Source of the DNA: Candidatus Nitrotoga arctica
Lineage (GTDB): Bacteria; Pseudomonadota; Gammaproteobacteria; Burkholderiales; Gallionellaceae
DNA: 64,000 bases
Direction: 5' to 3'
Assembly (NCBI RefSeq): GCF_918378365.1
Contig: NZ_OU912926.1
Span: 1,798,001-1,862,000 of the forward strand
The position numbers and the translations under genes were made by a program. Position 1 is the first letter of the stretch. Each line of letters starts with the position of its first letter. Positions 44,178 through 53,064 of this stretch are shown in pieces. The notes beneath the pieces were generated by a model that was given only the letters and a program-made list of their open reading frames with translations, was not told the DNA's origin and ran no database searches.

Positions 44178-44221
44178 CTGTTATGCCAGCATCTATAAAT
44201 CAGGAATATCTCTCGCCCTGT

Positions 44222-45424
44222 TTAGCTGTAAATCAGACCCATCGCCTCGCGCACGTCACGCATGGTCTCGGCCGCCAGCTTGCGTGCTTTCTCGCAACCA
44301 TCAGAGATGATGTTGCGCACCAACGTAGGATCGTCCAGATAGAGCTGAGCACGTTCGCGCATTGGTTTTTGTTCAGCCAGAACTGCATCTATCACCGGTT
44401 GTTTACATTCGATACAGCCTATGCCTGCGCTCGTACAGCCTTGTTGCACCCAGTGCTTGGTATCCTCATTGGAATATACCTGATGTAACTGCCACACAGG
44501 ACATTTCTCCGGATTTCCTACATCGGTACGGCGTACACGCGCTGGATCGGTCGGCATAGTGCGAATTTTCTTCGTCACACTCACTTCGTCCTCGCGCAAA
44601 CTGATTGTGTTATTGTAAGACTTCGACATTTTCTGTCCGTCCAGCCCGGGCATTTTCGAAGCCGCAGTAAGCATGGCATGGGGTTCGAATAAAATCATTT
44701 TTCCACCGCCTTCAAGGTAGCCGAAGAGACGCTCGCGGTCGCTCATGCTTAGGCTCTGCTGTTCGTCGAGTAGTAATTTGGCAGATTGCAACGCTTCGTC
44801 ATCACCTTGCTCCTGATAACGAGTACGCAACTCGTCATACAGTTTTGCTTTCTTGCCCCCCAATTTCTTGACGGCGGCTTTGGCTTTTTCCTCGAAACCC
44901 GATTCGCGCCCATAAATGTGATTGAAACGACGTGCAATTTCGCGCGTGAACTCGATGTGCGGCACCTGATCCTCACCTACTGGCACTTGGGTAGCGCGGT
45001 AGATGAGAATATCCGCACTTTGCAATAGCGGATACCCAAGGAAACCATATGTACCCAAATCCTTCTCTGACAGCTTTTCCTGCTGGTCTTTATAGGTCGG
45101 CACACGTTCCAACCATCCTCGTGGCGTAATCATGGATAGCAACAGATGTAATTCGGCGTGCTCTGGGACCCTGGATTGAATGAACAGCGTAGCTCGCGCT
45201 GGATCAACTCCCACAGCCAGCCAGTCAATGACCATATCCCATACACTTTGTTCAATAATCTGAGGGGTATCATAATGTGTGGTCAGCGCATGCCAGTCAG
45301 CAACGAAAAAAAAACACTCGTATTTTTGCTGCATCTCCACCCAGTTTTTCAACACGCCATGGTAATGCCCAAGGTGCAGGCTACCCGTGGGCCTCATTCC
45401 TGATAACACTCGATCAACAAGCAT
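44222..45424 (-). CDS. trpS: Tryptophanyl-tRNA synthetase
   Basis: A 400-residue class I synthetase. SGMRPTGSLHLGHYHGVL holds the HIGH-like motif (LGHY), and DGQKMSKSYNN the KMSKS loop. The extended C-terminal part with CTSAGIGCIECKQPV is typical of the longer proteobacterial TrpS form. The start at 45424 gives MLVDRVLSGMRPTG, 10 bp after the M50 protease stop; the frame can run 7 codons further up without similarity. Ribosome site (GAAG) weak. Confidence 0.95.
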   Translation of the reverse strand: MLVDRVLSGMRPTGSLHLGHYHGVLKNWVEMQQKYECFFFVADWHALTTHYDTPQIIEQSVWDMVIDWLAVGVDPARATLFIQSRVPEHAELHLLLSMITPRGWLERVPTYKDQQEKLSEKDLGTYGFLGYPLLQSADILIYRATQVPVGEDQVPHIEFTREIARRFNHIYGRESGFEEKAKAAVKKLGGKKAKLYDELRTRYQEQGDDEALQSAKLLLDEQQSLSMSDRERLFGYLEGGGKMILFEPHAMLTAASKMPGLDGQKMSKSYNNTISLREDEVSVTKKIRTMPTDPARVRRTDVGNPEKCPVWQLHQVYSNEDTKHWVQQGCTSAGIGCIECKQPVIDAVLAEQKPMRERAQLYLDDPTLVRNIISDGCEKARKLAAETMRDVREAMGLIYS

Positions 45425-45434
45425 AATTTTTACT

Positions 45435-46082
45435 TCACAGTCCAAAAATAGAATTAATTAACTTAATAAGTCCGATTACAGGCGGCCCCAATATCCAGCT
45501 GAGAACAGGCGATATCGCCAAAAAAATTAGTATGAACATACCATAGGGTTCAACTCTCTCCAGAATGGAAGCCTGACGATGGGGTAGCAGGCTGACGGCC
45601 ATACGTCCACCATCCAGAGGCGGTAGCGGCAGCAAATTTAGCACCATTAATACGACGTTGATTTTAATTCCGATCTGTGCCATTTCCAACAATGGCTCGG
45701 CGAAATAATTTGCCGGTAATGTCCATGCCAGCTTGGCCAGTGCCGCCCAGAGTAGCGCCATGAACAGGTTCGCGATCGGACCGGCCAGCGCCACCCACAG
45801 CATGTCTTGCTTTGGACGGTGCAGTGCAGCGAAGTTCACAGGCACCGGTTTGGCCCAACCGAACAAGATTCCACCCATCCATAGCGTCAGCAACGGTAAC
45901 AGGATCGTACCGACAGGATCAATGTGACGAATGGGATTCAAGCTGATACGCCCCTGCTGATAAGCCGTCATATCGCCGAAATGGCGCGCTACATAGCCAT
46001 GCGCCGCCTCATGTAAAGTAATTGCAAATAAAATTGGAATCGCTGCAATGGCAATGGTTTGTATTAATTGGTCGATCTGCAT
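45435..46082 (-). CDS. Site-2 protease-family metalloprotease (M50)
   Basis: A 215-residue multi-pass membrane protease with the zinc motif FAITLHEAAHGYVA (HEAAH, about residues 20-26) and the second site LLPLPPLDGGRMAVSLLP (the DGG Asp). About five TM helices. This short, PDZ-less M50 type is common next to trpS and scpA in betaproteobacteria, and its substrate is usually unknown. It starts 7 bp after the YciO gene. Confidence 0.92.
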   Translation of the reverse strand: MQIDQLIQTIAIAAIPILFAITLHEAAHGYVARHFGDMTAYQQGRISLNPIRHIDPVGTILLPLLTLWMGGILFGWAKPVPVNFAALHRPKQDMLWVALAGPIANLFMALLWAALAKLAWTLPANYFAEPLLEMAQIGIKINVVLMVLNLLPLPPLDGGRMAVSLLPHRQASILERVEPYGMFILIFLAISPVLSWILGPPVIGLIKLINSIFGL

Positions 46083-46089
46083 TTATTAT

Positions 46090-46719
46090 TTATTTCTTAC
46101 TTAAAAATGGTGAAACATCACCCTTGCCGAAGCGAACTACCACAGGTATATCCGTAGTTAGGTCGATTACCGTGGTCGGTTCTAATCCCACCGCGCCACC
46201 ATCCACCACCAAATCAACTTGATGCTGTAACAGGTCGCGAATCTGTTCGGCATCATTCATTGCAAACTCTTCATTTGGCAAAATCAAAGTAGAACTTATC
46301 AGCGGCTCTCCTAGTTCTTCCAGCAGCGCCAATGCCACCGGATGATCGGGAATGCGCACGCCGACCGTGCTGCGCTTGGGATGTTGTAGGCGCTTAGGAA
46401 CTTCCTTGGTCGCTTCAAGGATAAATGTATAACTGCCGGGTGTATTATTTTTTAGCAGTCGAAATTGCACATTATCCACCCGCGCATAGCGGGCTAGCTC
46501 GGACAAGTCACGGCAAACCATCGTCATATGATGTTTATCATCCACACCACGTATTTGGCGAATGCGCCCCACTGCTTCCTTATCACCAAGATGACAACCT
46601 AAGGCGTAGCAGGAATCAGTAGGGTAGACAATCACCGCACCATTGCGAACTAAATCGGCGGCCTGTTTAATCAGCCGTGGCTGTGGATTTATTGGATGAA
46701 TCGTGAAAAATTGTGACAT
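46090..46719 (-). CDS. yciO: Sua5/YciO/YrdC-family protein
   Basis: A 209-residue protein: AVIVYPTDSCYALGCHLGD, MTMVCRDLSELARYA and STVGVRIPDHPVALALLEELGEP. (Fragments are separate.) The KRxTxGVRxPxH-like pattern and phosphate-contacting residues of the YrdC family are present. The form is closest to the YciO branch rather than TsaC, so the t6A role is not certain. It sits between the PHP phosphoesterase and the M50 protease, in a conserved order. Confidence 0.88.
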   Translation of the reverse strand: MSQFFTIHPINPQPRLIKQAADLVRNGAVIVYPTDSCYALGCHLGDKEAVGRIRQIRGVDDKHHMTMVCRDLSELARYARVDNVQFRLLKNNTPGSYTFILEATKEVPKRLQHPKRSTVGVRIPDHPVALALLEELGEPLISSTLILPNEEFAMNDAEQIRDLLQHQVDLVVDGGAVGLEPTTVIDLTTDIPVVVRFGKGDVSPFLSKK

Positions 46720-46721
46720 GG

Positions 46722-47648
46722 TCAGCGGTTTACTGTCTCCGCTTTTCCTTGTTCCTTCTCTGGAGAAATGAGCAAAGTGCCTGAAGACGGAGATGGGTCA
46801 GTTTCCCACGCCAGCCAAATAGGACGGCAATCCAACGGAAAATCGGGCAAACGTCCTAAATCCCGATAGCTTTCACCTGGCCCATGAAAATCTGAACCAC
46901 ACGAAGCCAGCAAATTAAATTCATTAGCATAGCGCGCAAACTCGGCATATTGCTCTGGCGTGTGGCTACCACACACTACCTCGATCCCCTGTCCGCCCAA
47001 ATCGATAAATTCACGCAGCAATTCGCGCAATGTCTTCTGTCCCATACCTTTGCGCGCCAGAGTATAACGACCCGGATGTGCCAGCACGGCAACACCACCG
47101 CTGCCGCATATCCAGCTAACTGCATCCGGCAACGAAGCCCATTGATGCGGCACATATCCGGGTTTATCCTTAACCAGATAATTCTTGAACACGCTACGCA
47201 CATCCTTGCAGTAGCCTCTCTCGACCAAAAATCGTGCGAAGTGTGTGCGTCCAATAATGCCATCGTTATCTGCATATTGATAAGCACCTGCCAGCGCCCC
47301 GCTAATGCCGCTCCTGGCCAGCGACTCAGCCATCAGCTGCGCACGTGCTCCACGTCCACTGCGAATGTTACGTAAACCTTCCGCCAGCGGTTTATAGTTC
47401 GGATCGATACGTAAACCAATAATATGCAGGGTGTAGCTACGCCAAGTGACCGAGATTTCCACTCCGTTAATAAATTGCATACCGTGCTGTGCAGCGGCCG
47501 CAGCGGCCTCAGCCAACCCAGATAGATCGTCATGGTCAGTCAACGCAAGAAACTTCACTCCTCGCTCAGCCGCACGTGCAACCAGATCTGTAGGCGATAG
47601 CAATCCGTCCGAAACAGTTGAATGGCAATGCAGGTCGTAATCTAACAT
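46722..47648 (-). CDS. PHP-domain phosphoesterase, RNase AM (YciV) type
   Basis: A 308-residue PHP-domain protein. DYDLHCHSTVSDGLLSP and ALTDHDDLSGLAEA give the first metal-binding His/Asp residues; GGVAVLAHPGRYT and ASCGSDFHGPG give the later His and Asp. The length and motifs match YciV/RNase AM (RNM), a 5'-3' exonuclease that acts on short RNAs and 5S rRNA ends. Just 2 bp separate it from yciO, so they are co-transcribed. Confidence 0.9.
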   Translation of the reverse strand: MLDYDLHCHSTVSDGLLSPTDLVARAAERGVKFLALTDHDDLSGLAEAAAAAAQHGMQFINGVEISVTWRSYTLHIIGLRIDPNYKPLAEGLRNIRSGRGARAQLMAESLARSGISGALAGAYQYADNDGIIGRTHFARFLVERGYCKDVRSVFKNYLVKDKPGYVPHQWASLPDAVSWICGSGGVAVLAHPGRYTLARKGMGQKTLRELLREFIDLGGQGIEVVCGSHTPEQYAEFARYANEFNLLASCGSDFHGPGESYRDLGRLPDFPLDCRPIWLAWETDPSPSSGTLLISPEKEQGKAETVNR

Positions 47649-47724
47649 TTAGTAACCCTAAGTAAATCTCGGCTTGCCGCACAGATGGATATCCATTTAA
47701 TAGGCTAACAGGCACATTGCAATA

Positions 47725-48174
47725 CTAATCTGGTCTCTCATTTCCTGTATAAATCTTTTCTGCACGATGAACAAAAGCATCCACAAAACTATTGGCAATA
47801 AAATGAAAAATGGGGCCGAACACTTTTTCCAGTAACTTGTTAGAAAATTCGTAATGCAACTTAAATTCAATTTTACAGGCAGATTCGGAAAGAGGTATAA
47901 AGTGCCAATCACCGTCAAGGTGCTTGAACGGTCCATCTTTCAGAGTGATATCAATTTGATGCGGAAACTGACGCACATTCTCGGTGGTAAAACTTTGCTT
48001 AATATGGTGATAATTGATATGTACTGTCGCATGTACGGTATCTCCATCCACTGAGATGACACTGGCTCCGCCACACCACGGCAAAAACCGCGGATAATCC
48101 GCCACATTATCCACCAGAACGAACATCTGCTCCGCGCTGTAGGGAACCAGTACTGATTTCTCGACTAAGGCCAT
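47725..48174 (-). CDS. ratA: RatA-family START-domain protein
   Basis: A 149-residue START/Coq10-type protein: VEKSVLVPYSAEQMFVLVDN, DYPRFLPWCGGASVI and the C-terminal helix FGPIFHFIANSFVDAFVHRA. RatA was described as a ribosome association toxin in E. coli and the family also relates to ubiquinone-binding Coq10. The start at 48174 is used because a longer frame would overlap smpB on the other strand. Divergent from smpB, with 42 bp between them: the classic neighbour pair. Confidence 0.92.
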   Translation of the reverse strand: MALVEKSVLVPYSAEQMFVLVDNVADYPRFLPWCGGASVISVDGDTVHATVHINYHHIKQSFTTENVRQFPHQIDITLKDGPFKHLDGDWHFIPLSESACKIEFKLHYEFSNKLLEKVFGPIFHFIANSFVDAFVHRAEKIYTGNERPD

Positions 48175-48216
48175 TCTAGCAGTACGTCCATGCAAAGCTG
48201 GTAGAATATACAAATT

Positions 48217-48666
48217 ATGAGCATAGTCCAAAATAAAAAAGCATACCACGACTACTTCATCGAAGACCGCTATGAGGCTGGTATCATGCTGGAAGGCTGG
48301 GAAGTCAAAGCAATCCGCGCCGGACGCGCCAATCTCAAGGAAGCCTATATTACGGTGAAAGATAGCGCCCTGTATCTGTTCGGCTCCCATATCAGCCCAT
48401 TGACTACCGCGTCCACGCATATATATCCTGACCCGGTTCGCACGCGCAAATTACTATTACATGCAGCTGAGATCAACAAGTTGATCAGCAAAGTGCAGCG
48501 CGCTGGATACACGCTTATGCCATTGAACATGCACTTTAAAGGCAGTCTCGTCAAACTGGATATCGGCCTTGCGAAAGGGAAAAAGCAACACGACAAACGT
48601 GACACCGAGCGTGAACGCGATGCTTCACGCGAGGCTCAACAAGCAATGAAAAAATCACGCAATTAA
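48217..48666 (+). CDS. smpB: tmRNA-binding protein SmpB
   Basis: A 149-residue protein: [39 protein letters not shown], and the basic tail [19 protein letters not shown]. It delivers tmRNA to stalled ribosomes in trans-translation. The oligonucleotide-binding beta barrel and the flexible basic tail that fills the mRNA channel are complete. Divergent from ratA. No tmRNA gene was recognised in the 240 bp that follow. Confidence 0.96.
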   Translation: MSIVQNKKAYHDYFIEDRYEAGIMLEGWEVKAIRAGRANLKEAYITVKDSALYLFGSHISPLTTASTHIYPDPVRTRKLLLHAAEINKLISKVQRAGYTLMPLNMHFKGSLVKLDIGLAKGKKQHDKRDTERERDASREAQQAMKKSRN

Positions 48667-48907
48667 CTGCACTACAATCACTCTGCATCGAAATACTGCA
48701 TCAACCATCATACCTATCGCCTACCCCGCATATTTCACGACCAACCAATACCATGATCGTGTGATCCAATAGCAAAGTTTTGACACAGCGAACCGTCGCA
48801 GGTCGCTCAACATGCGATGACAAAGCTATGCTAGTTACACCGGCATGAATAACAGAATAGTTTAATTAAAATAGCGCGACTCTGCGTGAGAGATACGCTT
48901 GCAGCAT

Positions 48908-49639
48908 TTATGAACCAACCTTTGCAAGCTCTGCGTGCAGAGTAGCGACAATGGAATCATATTGATTTGGGTCAGTCTCATTGCCTGCTTCGTATATAGC
49001 GGAGCCGACCACAAAAGTGTCAGCACCAGCCATGGCAATTTGTGCGATATTGCCTAAATTCACGTCACCGTGAACTTCAAGAATGATATTGCGCCCGCTC
49101 TCATTGATTTTTTTGCGTGCCATGCGCACCTTATTAATCGCCTCGGGAATAAATTTCTGACCACTAATTAAGCCAGTCTGTTTAGACATGATCAAGACCA
49201 CGTCGATCTTGCTTATAACATGATCGAGGTAGCTAAAAGGCGTGCCAGCATTGAAGGCCAACCCGGCTTTACAGCCATTTTCATGAATTAAATCAATGAC
49301 CCGTTCTATATTTTCGAAGGACGGTAGGTTGTACGCATCTCGATCAACTGCTTCAGGATGAAAAGTAATAATGTTTGCACCCGCCTTAGCGTACTCCGGT
49401 ACAAGGTCATTCAGTGAATTGTCTACATTGTATCCACTCGTCAGGTGTATCTCTATTGGCGCTTGAGTAATAGGGCGGATGGCCGCGCATGCCTTCGAAC
49501 CATTTCTGAAAGTGGGCACAAAGTGCTTATTCATCACTTCCAGGTGAATAATGTCTGCGCCCGAGGCAAGAACATTGATAATCTCTTCGCCAAGCTTAGC
49601 AAAATTGGCAGAAATAATACTGGGTGCGATTTTGTACAT
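48908..49639 (-). CDS. Ribulose-phosphate 3-epimerase-like paralogue with changed active site
   Basis: A 243-residue TIM-barrel protein clearly in the RPE family (MYKIAPSIISANFAKLGEEI, AGANIITFHPEAV, ENGCKAGLAFNAGTP). Compared with canonical Rpe, the first metal strand HxDVMDG reads HLEVMNK (Asp to Glu, Asp to Asn), the HLMV strand reads HLTS, the phosphate loop SVNPGFGGQ reads SKQTGLISGQ, and the catalytic EVDGGV reads EVHGDV (Asp to His). So it keeps two His ligands but loses the catalytic Asp. Epimerase activity on ribulose 5-phosphate is doubtful; another sugar phosphate is possible. Monocistronic between smpB and the porin. Confidence 0.82.
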   Translation of the reverse strand: MYKIAPSIISANFAKLGEEIINVLASGADIIHLEVMNKHFVPTFRNGSKACAAIRPITQAPIEIHLTSGYNVDNSLNDLVPEYAKAGANIITFHPEAVDRDAYNLPSFENIERVIDLIHENGCKAGLAFNAGTPFSYLDHVISKIDVVLIMSKQTGLISGQKFIPEAINKVRMARKKINESGRNIILEVHGDVNLGNIAQIAMAGADTFVVGSAIYEAGNETDPNQYDSIVATLHAELAKVGS

Positions 49640-49947
49640 TAAAGATGCCTTTAAATAAATTTTGAAAAATAGTCATTCTACCCGAAACTCATGGCGAATA
49701 ATTTTAACGGCAGATGTCATGAGGACATGTTAATTCATCAGTTAATACAATTGAATTAATCATAAGCCGAATGTCCAGAGCGCTGTTCAATAGTACGGGA
49801 AGGCCTGATCATTTTTACCGTTAGTTCATAGCTAACCCAGAATCCGCGATTTAAATTTTATAAACCATATTACGAAGCATTCGTTCAAATAAATGTACAT
49901 GCAATCTATTCGTTACAAAGCACTTTATTACAAAAAACAAATTCAAA

Positions 49948-49962
49948 GCACCTGAATGGTGC
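49948..49962. promoter_or_regulatory. NtrC-type enhancer site 1
   Basis: GCACCTGAATGGTGC is a perfect match to the NtrC consensus GCAC-Y-N5-R-GTGC. Its centre is about 130 bp upstream of the start expected from the sigma-54 promoter at 50057. A second, weaker site lies 32 bp downstream, three helical turns away. Confidence 0.75.
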
Positions 49963-49978
49963 GATATCTATTTTTAGA

Positions 49979-49995
49979 TGCATAAAATTAGTGCA
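49979..49995. promoter_or_regulatory. NtrC-type enhancer site 2 (degenerate)
   Basis: TGCATAAAATTAGTGCA keeps the TGCA...TGCA frame and 7-bp internal spacing but has GCAT instead of GCAC on one side. Its centre is 32 bp from site 1, the same spacing used by cooperative NtrC dimers at glnA. Confidence 0.5.
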
Positions 49996-50056
49996 TAAAA
50001 TTAAATTTTATCTTCACGATACGCATCAATGTATTGCTTTAATTAACTAAATAATA

Positions 50057-50073
50057 TTGGCACGAAATTTGCT
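50057..50073 (+). promoter_or_regulatory. Sigma-54 promoter
   Basis: TTGGCACGAAATTTGCT has the -24 GG and -12 GC with exactly 10 bases between them, fitting the RpoN consensus closely. It is 54 bp before the porin start, and NtrC-type sites lie upstream, so transcription of the porin and probably of the P-II gene should be nitrogen-controlled. Confidence 0.82.
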
Positions 50074-50127
50074 TTTAATTGATTGGGCGTTACTGAATTT
50101 CGCTCCCAATCTTAGAAAGAAAACGCC

Positions 50128-51429
50128 ATGTACAAGACTAAATTACTCATTGTTGCTCTAGGTGCTTTGTTCATACTTCCCGCAGCAGCTGCCGATGAAT
50201 CTGCATCTTTATTTAAAGATAATGGCATTGAAGTCGGCGGTTGGATCAATGCAGGAATAACTTATAACGCGAATAACCCAGCTGATCGATTCAACGGCCC
50301 TGTCACTTTCGCGGATCGTTCTAAAGAATTTCAATTGAATCAGCTTAATGTATTTATGCAGCGCGCCGTGGCGACAGAGGGCAAAGCGTGGGATTTCGGC
50401 GGCCGGTTTGATTTAATGTTCGGTACTGACGCTATTTTTGCCCAAGCGTACGGCATTCCCGCATTCGATGTGAATACCGGCCAACCTTTGAAAAGGAGCA
50501 ATTGGGATCTGCATTTATGCTGTTCTTCTAGTCGCTTCTACAATATGGCATTACCACAGCTTTATATAGAAACCTATGTGCCGGTCGGAAACGGCCTAAA
50601 TCTCAAGATCGGGCATTTTTATTCACCAACCGGTTATGAAACGGTTCCAGCTCCTGACAATTTCTTTTATACACGTTCTTACACCTTTAGTAATGGCGAG
50701 CCATTTACCCATACCGGCGTGGTGGGTAACTACACAGTCAACAAAAATTGGTCGTTTATGGGCGGTGCAATCACCGGCAGCGCAACCGGCGGTTGGGATG
50801 GAGGTTGGGATAAAGAGTTGAGTAATTGGGGCGGCTTAGCCGGAACTACCTGGACCAGCGACGACAAGCGAAGCTCAGTCAATCTCACGGGCTCTTACAG
50901 CAGGACTTCTACACGAAGCAATGAACCTTGGGCTTTCTACAGTCTTGTGCTACAACATAAAATCACTCCCCAAACACTCCTGGTTTTGCACCATACTAGC
51001 GGTTTCGCGGGTGGGGTCTTCGTACCTGACGGCCATAAGGATATTACCTGGCATGGCATCGACATGCAGTTGCATCATGATCTCAGGGAGGATTTGTCGG
51101 TGGGCATCCGTAGTGAGTGGTTCCGTGATAAAGACGGCTTTCGTGTCTGCTCACCACTACGGGTCGCTCAAGCAACCAATAGTGTACAGATTAGCTTTGC
51201 GGCTGACTTCTTGGCTACCTGTAAACCTGCCGATTATTATGATGTCACCTTAGGCATGAATTGGAAGCCGGCTAAACAGTTAAAACTTGATTCAAAACTG
51301 ATGCAAAAGCTGAATATTCGCCCAAATATCCGTTACGACAGAGTGGATGGCGTTGGTCAGGTATACAAGCCTTTTGATAATAAAAAGGATCAATTGCTAT
51401 TATCAGTCGATGCGACGATCCCGTTCTAA
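50128..51429 (+). CDS. BBP2-type outer-membrane porin
   Basis: A 433-residue beta-barrel with a signal peptide (MYKTKLLIVALGALFILPAA, cut near AAADE). Strand-like segments such as LNLKIGHFYSPTGYETVP and KLDSKLMQKLNIRPNIRYD and a terminal Phe fit the putative beta-barrel porin-2 (DUF1597) group. Two Cys (about 131-132) and two near residues 340-360 could form disulfides. The sigma-54 promoter and NtrC-type sites suggest uptake of a nitrogen compound. P-II gene follows at 157 bp with a hairpin between. Confidence 0.85.
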   Translation: MYKTKLLIVALGALFILPAAAADESASLFKDNGIEVGGWINAGITYNANNPADRFNGPVTFADRSKEFQLNQLNVFMQRAVATEGKAWDFGGRFDLMFGTDAIFAQAYGIPAFDVNTGQPLKRSNWDLHLCCSSSRFYNMALPQLYIETYVPVGNGLNLKIGHFYSPTGYETVPAPDNFFYTRSYTFSNGEPFTHTGVVGNYTVNKNWSFMGGAITGSATGGWDGGWDKELSNWGGLAGTTWTSDDKRSSVNLTGSYSRTSTRSNEPWAFYSLVLQHKITPQTLLVLHHTSGFAGGVFVPDGHKDITWHGIDMQLHHDLREDLSVGIRSEWFRDKDGFRVCSPLRVAQATNSVQISFAADFLATCKPADYYDVTLGMNWKPAKQLKLDSKLMQKLNIRPNIRYDRVDGVGQVYKPFDNKKDQLLLSVDATIPF

Positions 51430-51445
51430 AGTCTAAAGCGGCAAT

Positions 51446-51477
51446 ATTTGGACAGGTCGAACTTTGCCTGCCCAAAT
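51446..51477 (+). terminator. Hairpin after the porin gene
   Basis: ATTTGGACAGG pairs with CCTGCCCAAAT around a ten-base loop, 17 bp after the porin stop. There is no U-tract, so it may be an mRNA-stabilising or attenuating hairpin between the porin and the P-II gene rather than a full terminator. Confidence 0.5.
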
Positions 51478-51567
51478 ACACTCACCATGAAACGATGACT
51501 TTCCTTTCTAAGGAAACGTTACTGATTGATCAACAATAGATTCTGAATATTGCTGTTTACGCTCTAA

Positions 51568-51927
<360 letters not shown>

Positions 51928-52076
51928 GGTGACACATCAAGTTTCCGTACCGACTTGCTGGCTCGATAAAGGAACGGCTCTATTGTACAGCGCTATGCGG
52001 TGGATGGCTTTGACGGCTGCTACATAATACTGTGGATACCGCCTCCACGGGAAGGATGGCGACGGTCATGATTTAT

Positions 52077-52565
52077 TTAGACACTGTTCAAGATACGGCC
52101 TGACACGGGTAAGCTGGGCTGGCCGTCAGATCCATATAAGCCATTGGCACTATGTGTGGCATTGTGCAGTATGGTTAGTGTCTGCTGGTTAAGACGCATT
52201 TTTACTTGAATTAATTCACCATTGGTGCGGTTCATATGCTGTGCATGGGTAGCCAGTTGCCGGATTTCGTGCCACGCGGGTAAATTAATTGCAGTGTGGG
52301 TTTGCAACCAAGTTTCCATACTGCCGGGTTCAATTTTTATACCCCGCGTAAGCATGCCATTCCTCCGAGCATTCACCAGCTTGGTTAACTCCTGTACCAT
52401 CTGGGTCTTGGTGTCAGCCAGCACATGTATTTGTTCGCTCTGTTCATTGAGTAAGGCTTGTTGTTCAGTTTCAAGCAAGCCTATAAAAGCCTGTAAGGCA
52501 GCGCGCTCTGCATGCATCTGAGAAATAAACTCTGCCGTCGCAGCGGCAGATATGTCATTAATCAT
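52077..52565 (-). CDS. flgN: Flagellar export chaperone FlgN
   Basis: A 162-residue, all-helical protein: HAERAALQAFIGLLETEQQ and LLNEQSEQIHVLADTKTQMV, then RNGMLTRG and the C-terminal helices. The pattern (about 140-160 aa, coiled-coil) fits FlgN, which chaperones the hook-filament junction proteins FlgK and FlgL. It lies 6 bp downstream of flgM, the usual flgMN unit. Confidence 0.85.
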   Translation of the reverse strand: MINDISAAATAEFISQMHAERAALQAFIGLLETEQQALLNEQSEQIHVLADTKTQMVQELTKLVNARRNGMLTRGIKIEPGSMETWLQTHTAINLPAWHEIRQLATHAQHMNRTNGELIQVKMRLNQQTLTILHNATHSANGLYGSDGQPSLPVSGRILNSV

Positions 52566-52571
52566 ATTGCA

Positions 52572-52877
52572 TCAGGTTTTGTGCGAACTAATCAAATCCT
52601 TCACCGTTTGGATCAGGCCATCAGCCACAGCACTGGAATTAACCTGAAAACGACCTTCACTGATGGCTTGCTTAATATCTGCGACTTTAGCTGCATCCAC
52701 TAGCGGTGTGTTTGCCATGCTGCTTTCCATTTTTTGAAGTTGTGCGGAAGTTGCACCCAGATGTACGCTGGTGGCAGTGGATTGTGTGCTACTCGCAGGG
52801 CTAGCAGTGGGCGCACGCGCCCGCTCTTCACCCGACGTGATAGTAGGCAACGGTTTACTATTTTTTTCAATTTTCAT
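52572..52877 (-). CDS. flgM: Anti-sigma-28 factor FlgM
   Basis: A 101-residue anti-sigma factor that binds FliA until it is exported through the completed hook-basal body. The disordered N-terminal half (Ser/Thr/Pro-rich) and the C-terminal FliA-binding helices (DAAKVADIKQAISEGRFQV and DGLIQTVKDLISSH) are present. The start at 52877 follows AGAGG; a longer frame to 52895 includes the ribosome site itself. A FliA-type promoter lies 34 bp upstream, so FliA drives its own antagonist. Confidence 0.92.
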   Translation of the reverse strand: MKIEKNSKPLPTITSGEERARAPTASPASSTQSTATSVHLGATSAQLQKMESSMANTPLVDAAKVADIKQAISEGRFQVNSSAVADGLIQTVKDLISSHKT

Positions 52878-52910
52878 GATGACCTCTTTTTCCAACGCGG
52901 ATAAAATTTA

Positions 52911-52937
52911 CTATCGGCAGCCAAATGCAAAACTTTA
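52911..52937 (-). promoter_or_regulatory. FliA (sigma-28) promoter of flgMN
   Basis: Toward flgM the sequence reads TAAAGTTT, 11 bases, then GCCGATAG: an essentially perfect match to the flagellar sigma-28 consensus (TAAAGTTT-N11-GCCGATAA). It is directly upstream of flgM. Confidence 0.9.
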
Positions 52938-53064
52938 GAACACAGCTTTTATACACCAGCAAAACTTTCTGCACAATATGGCTCGCAGGATAGACATGCA
53001 AATAAGCCTATGCAGTAGCTTGGCTTTTATATGCGAAATTACATAATATTTAATCTATCTAAGG

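Noticed and set aside
48667..48907. tmRNA gene downstream of smpB
   Set aside because: No alanine-tRNA-like ends or tag ORF were found in this gap.
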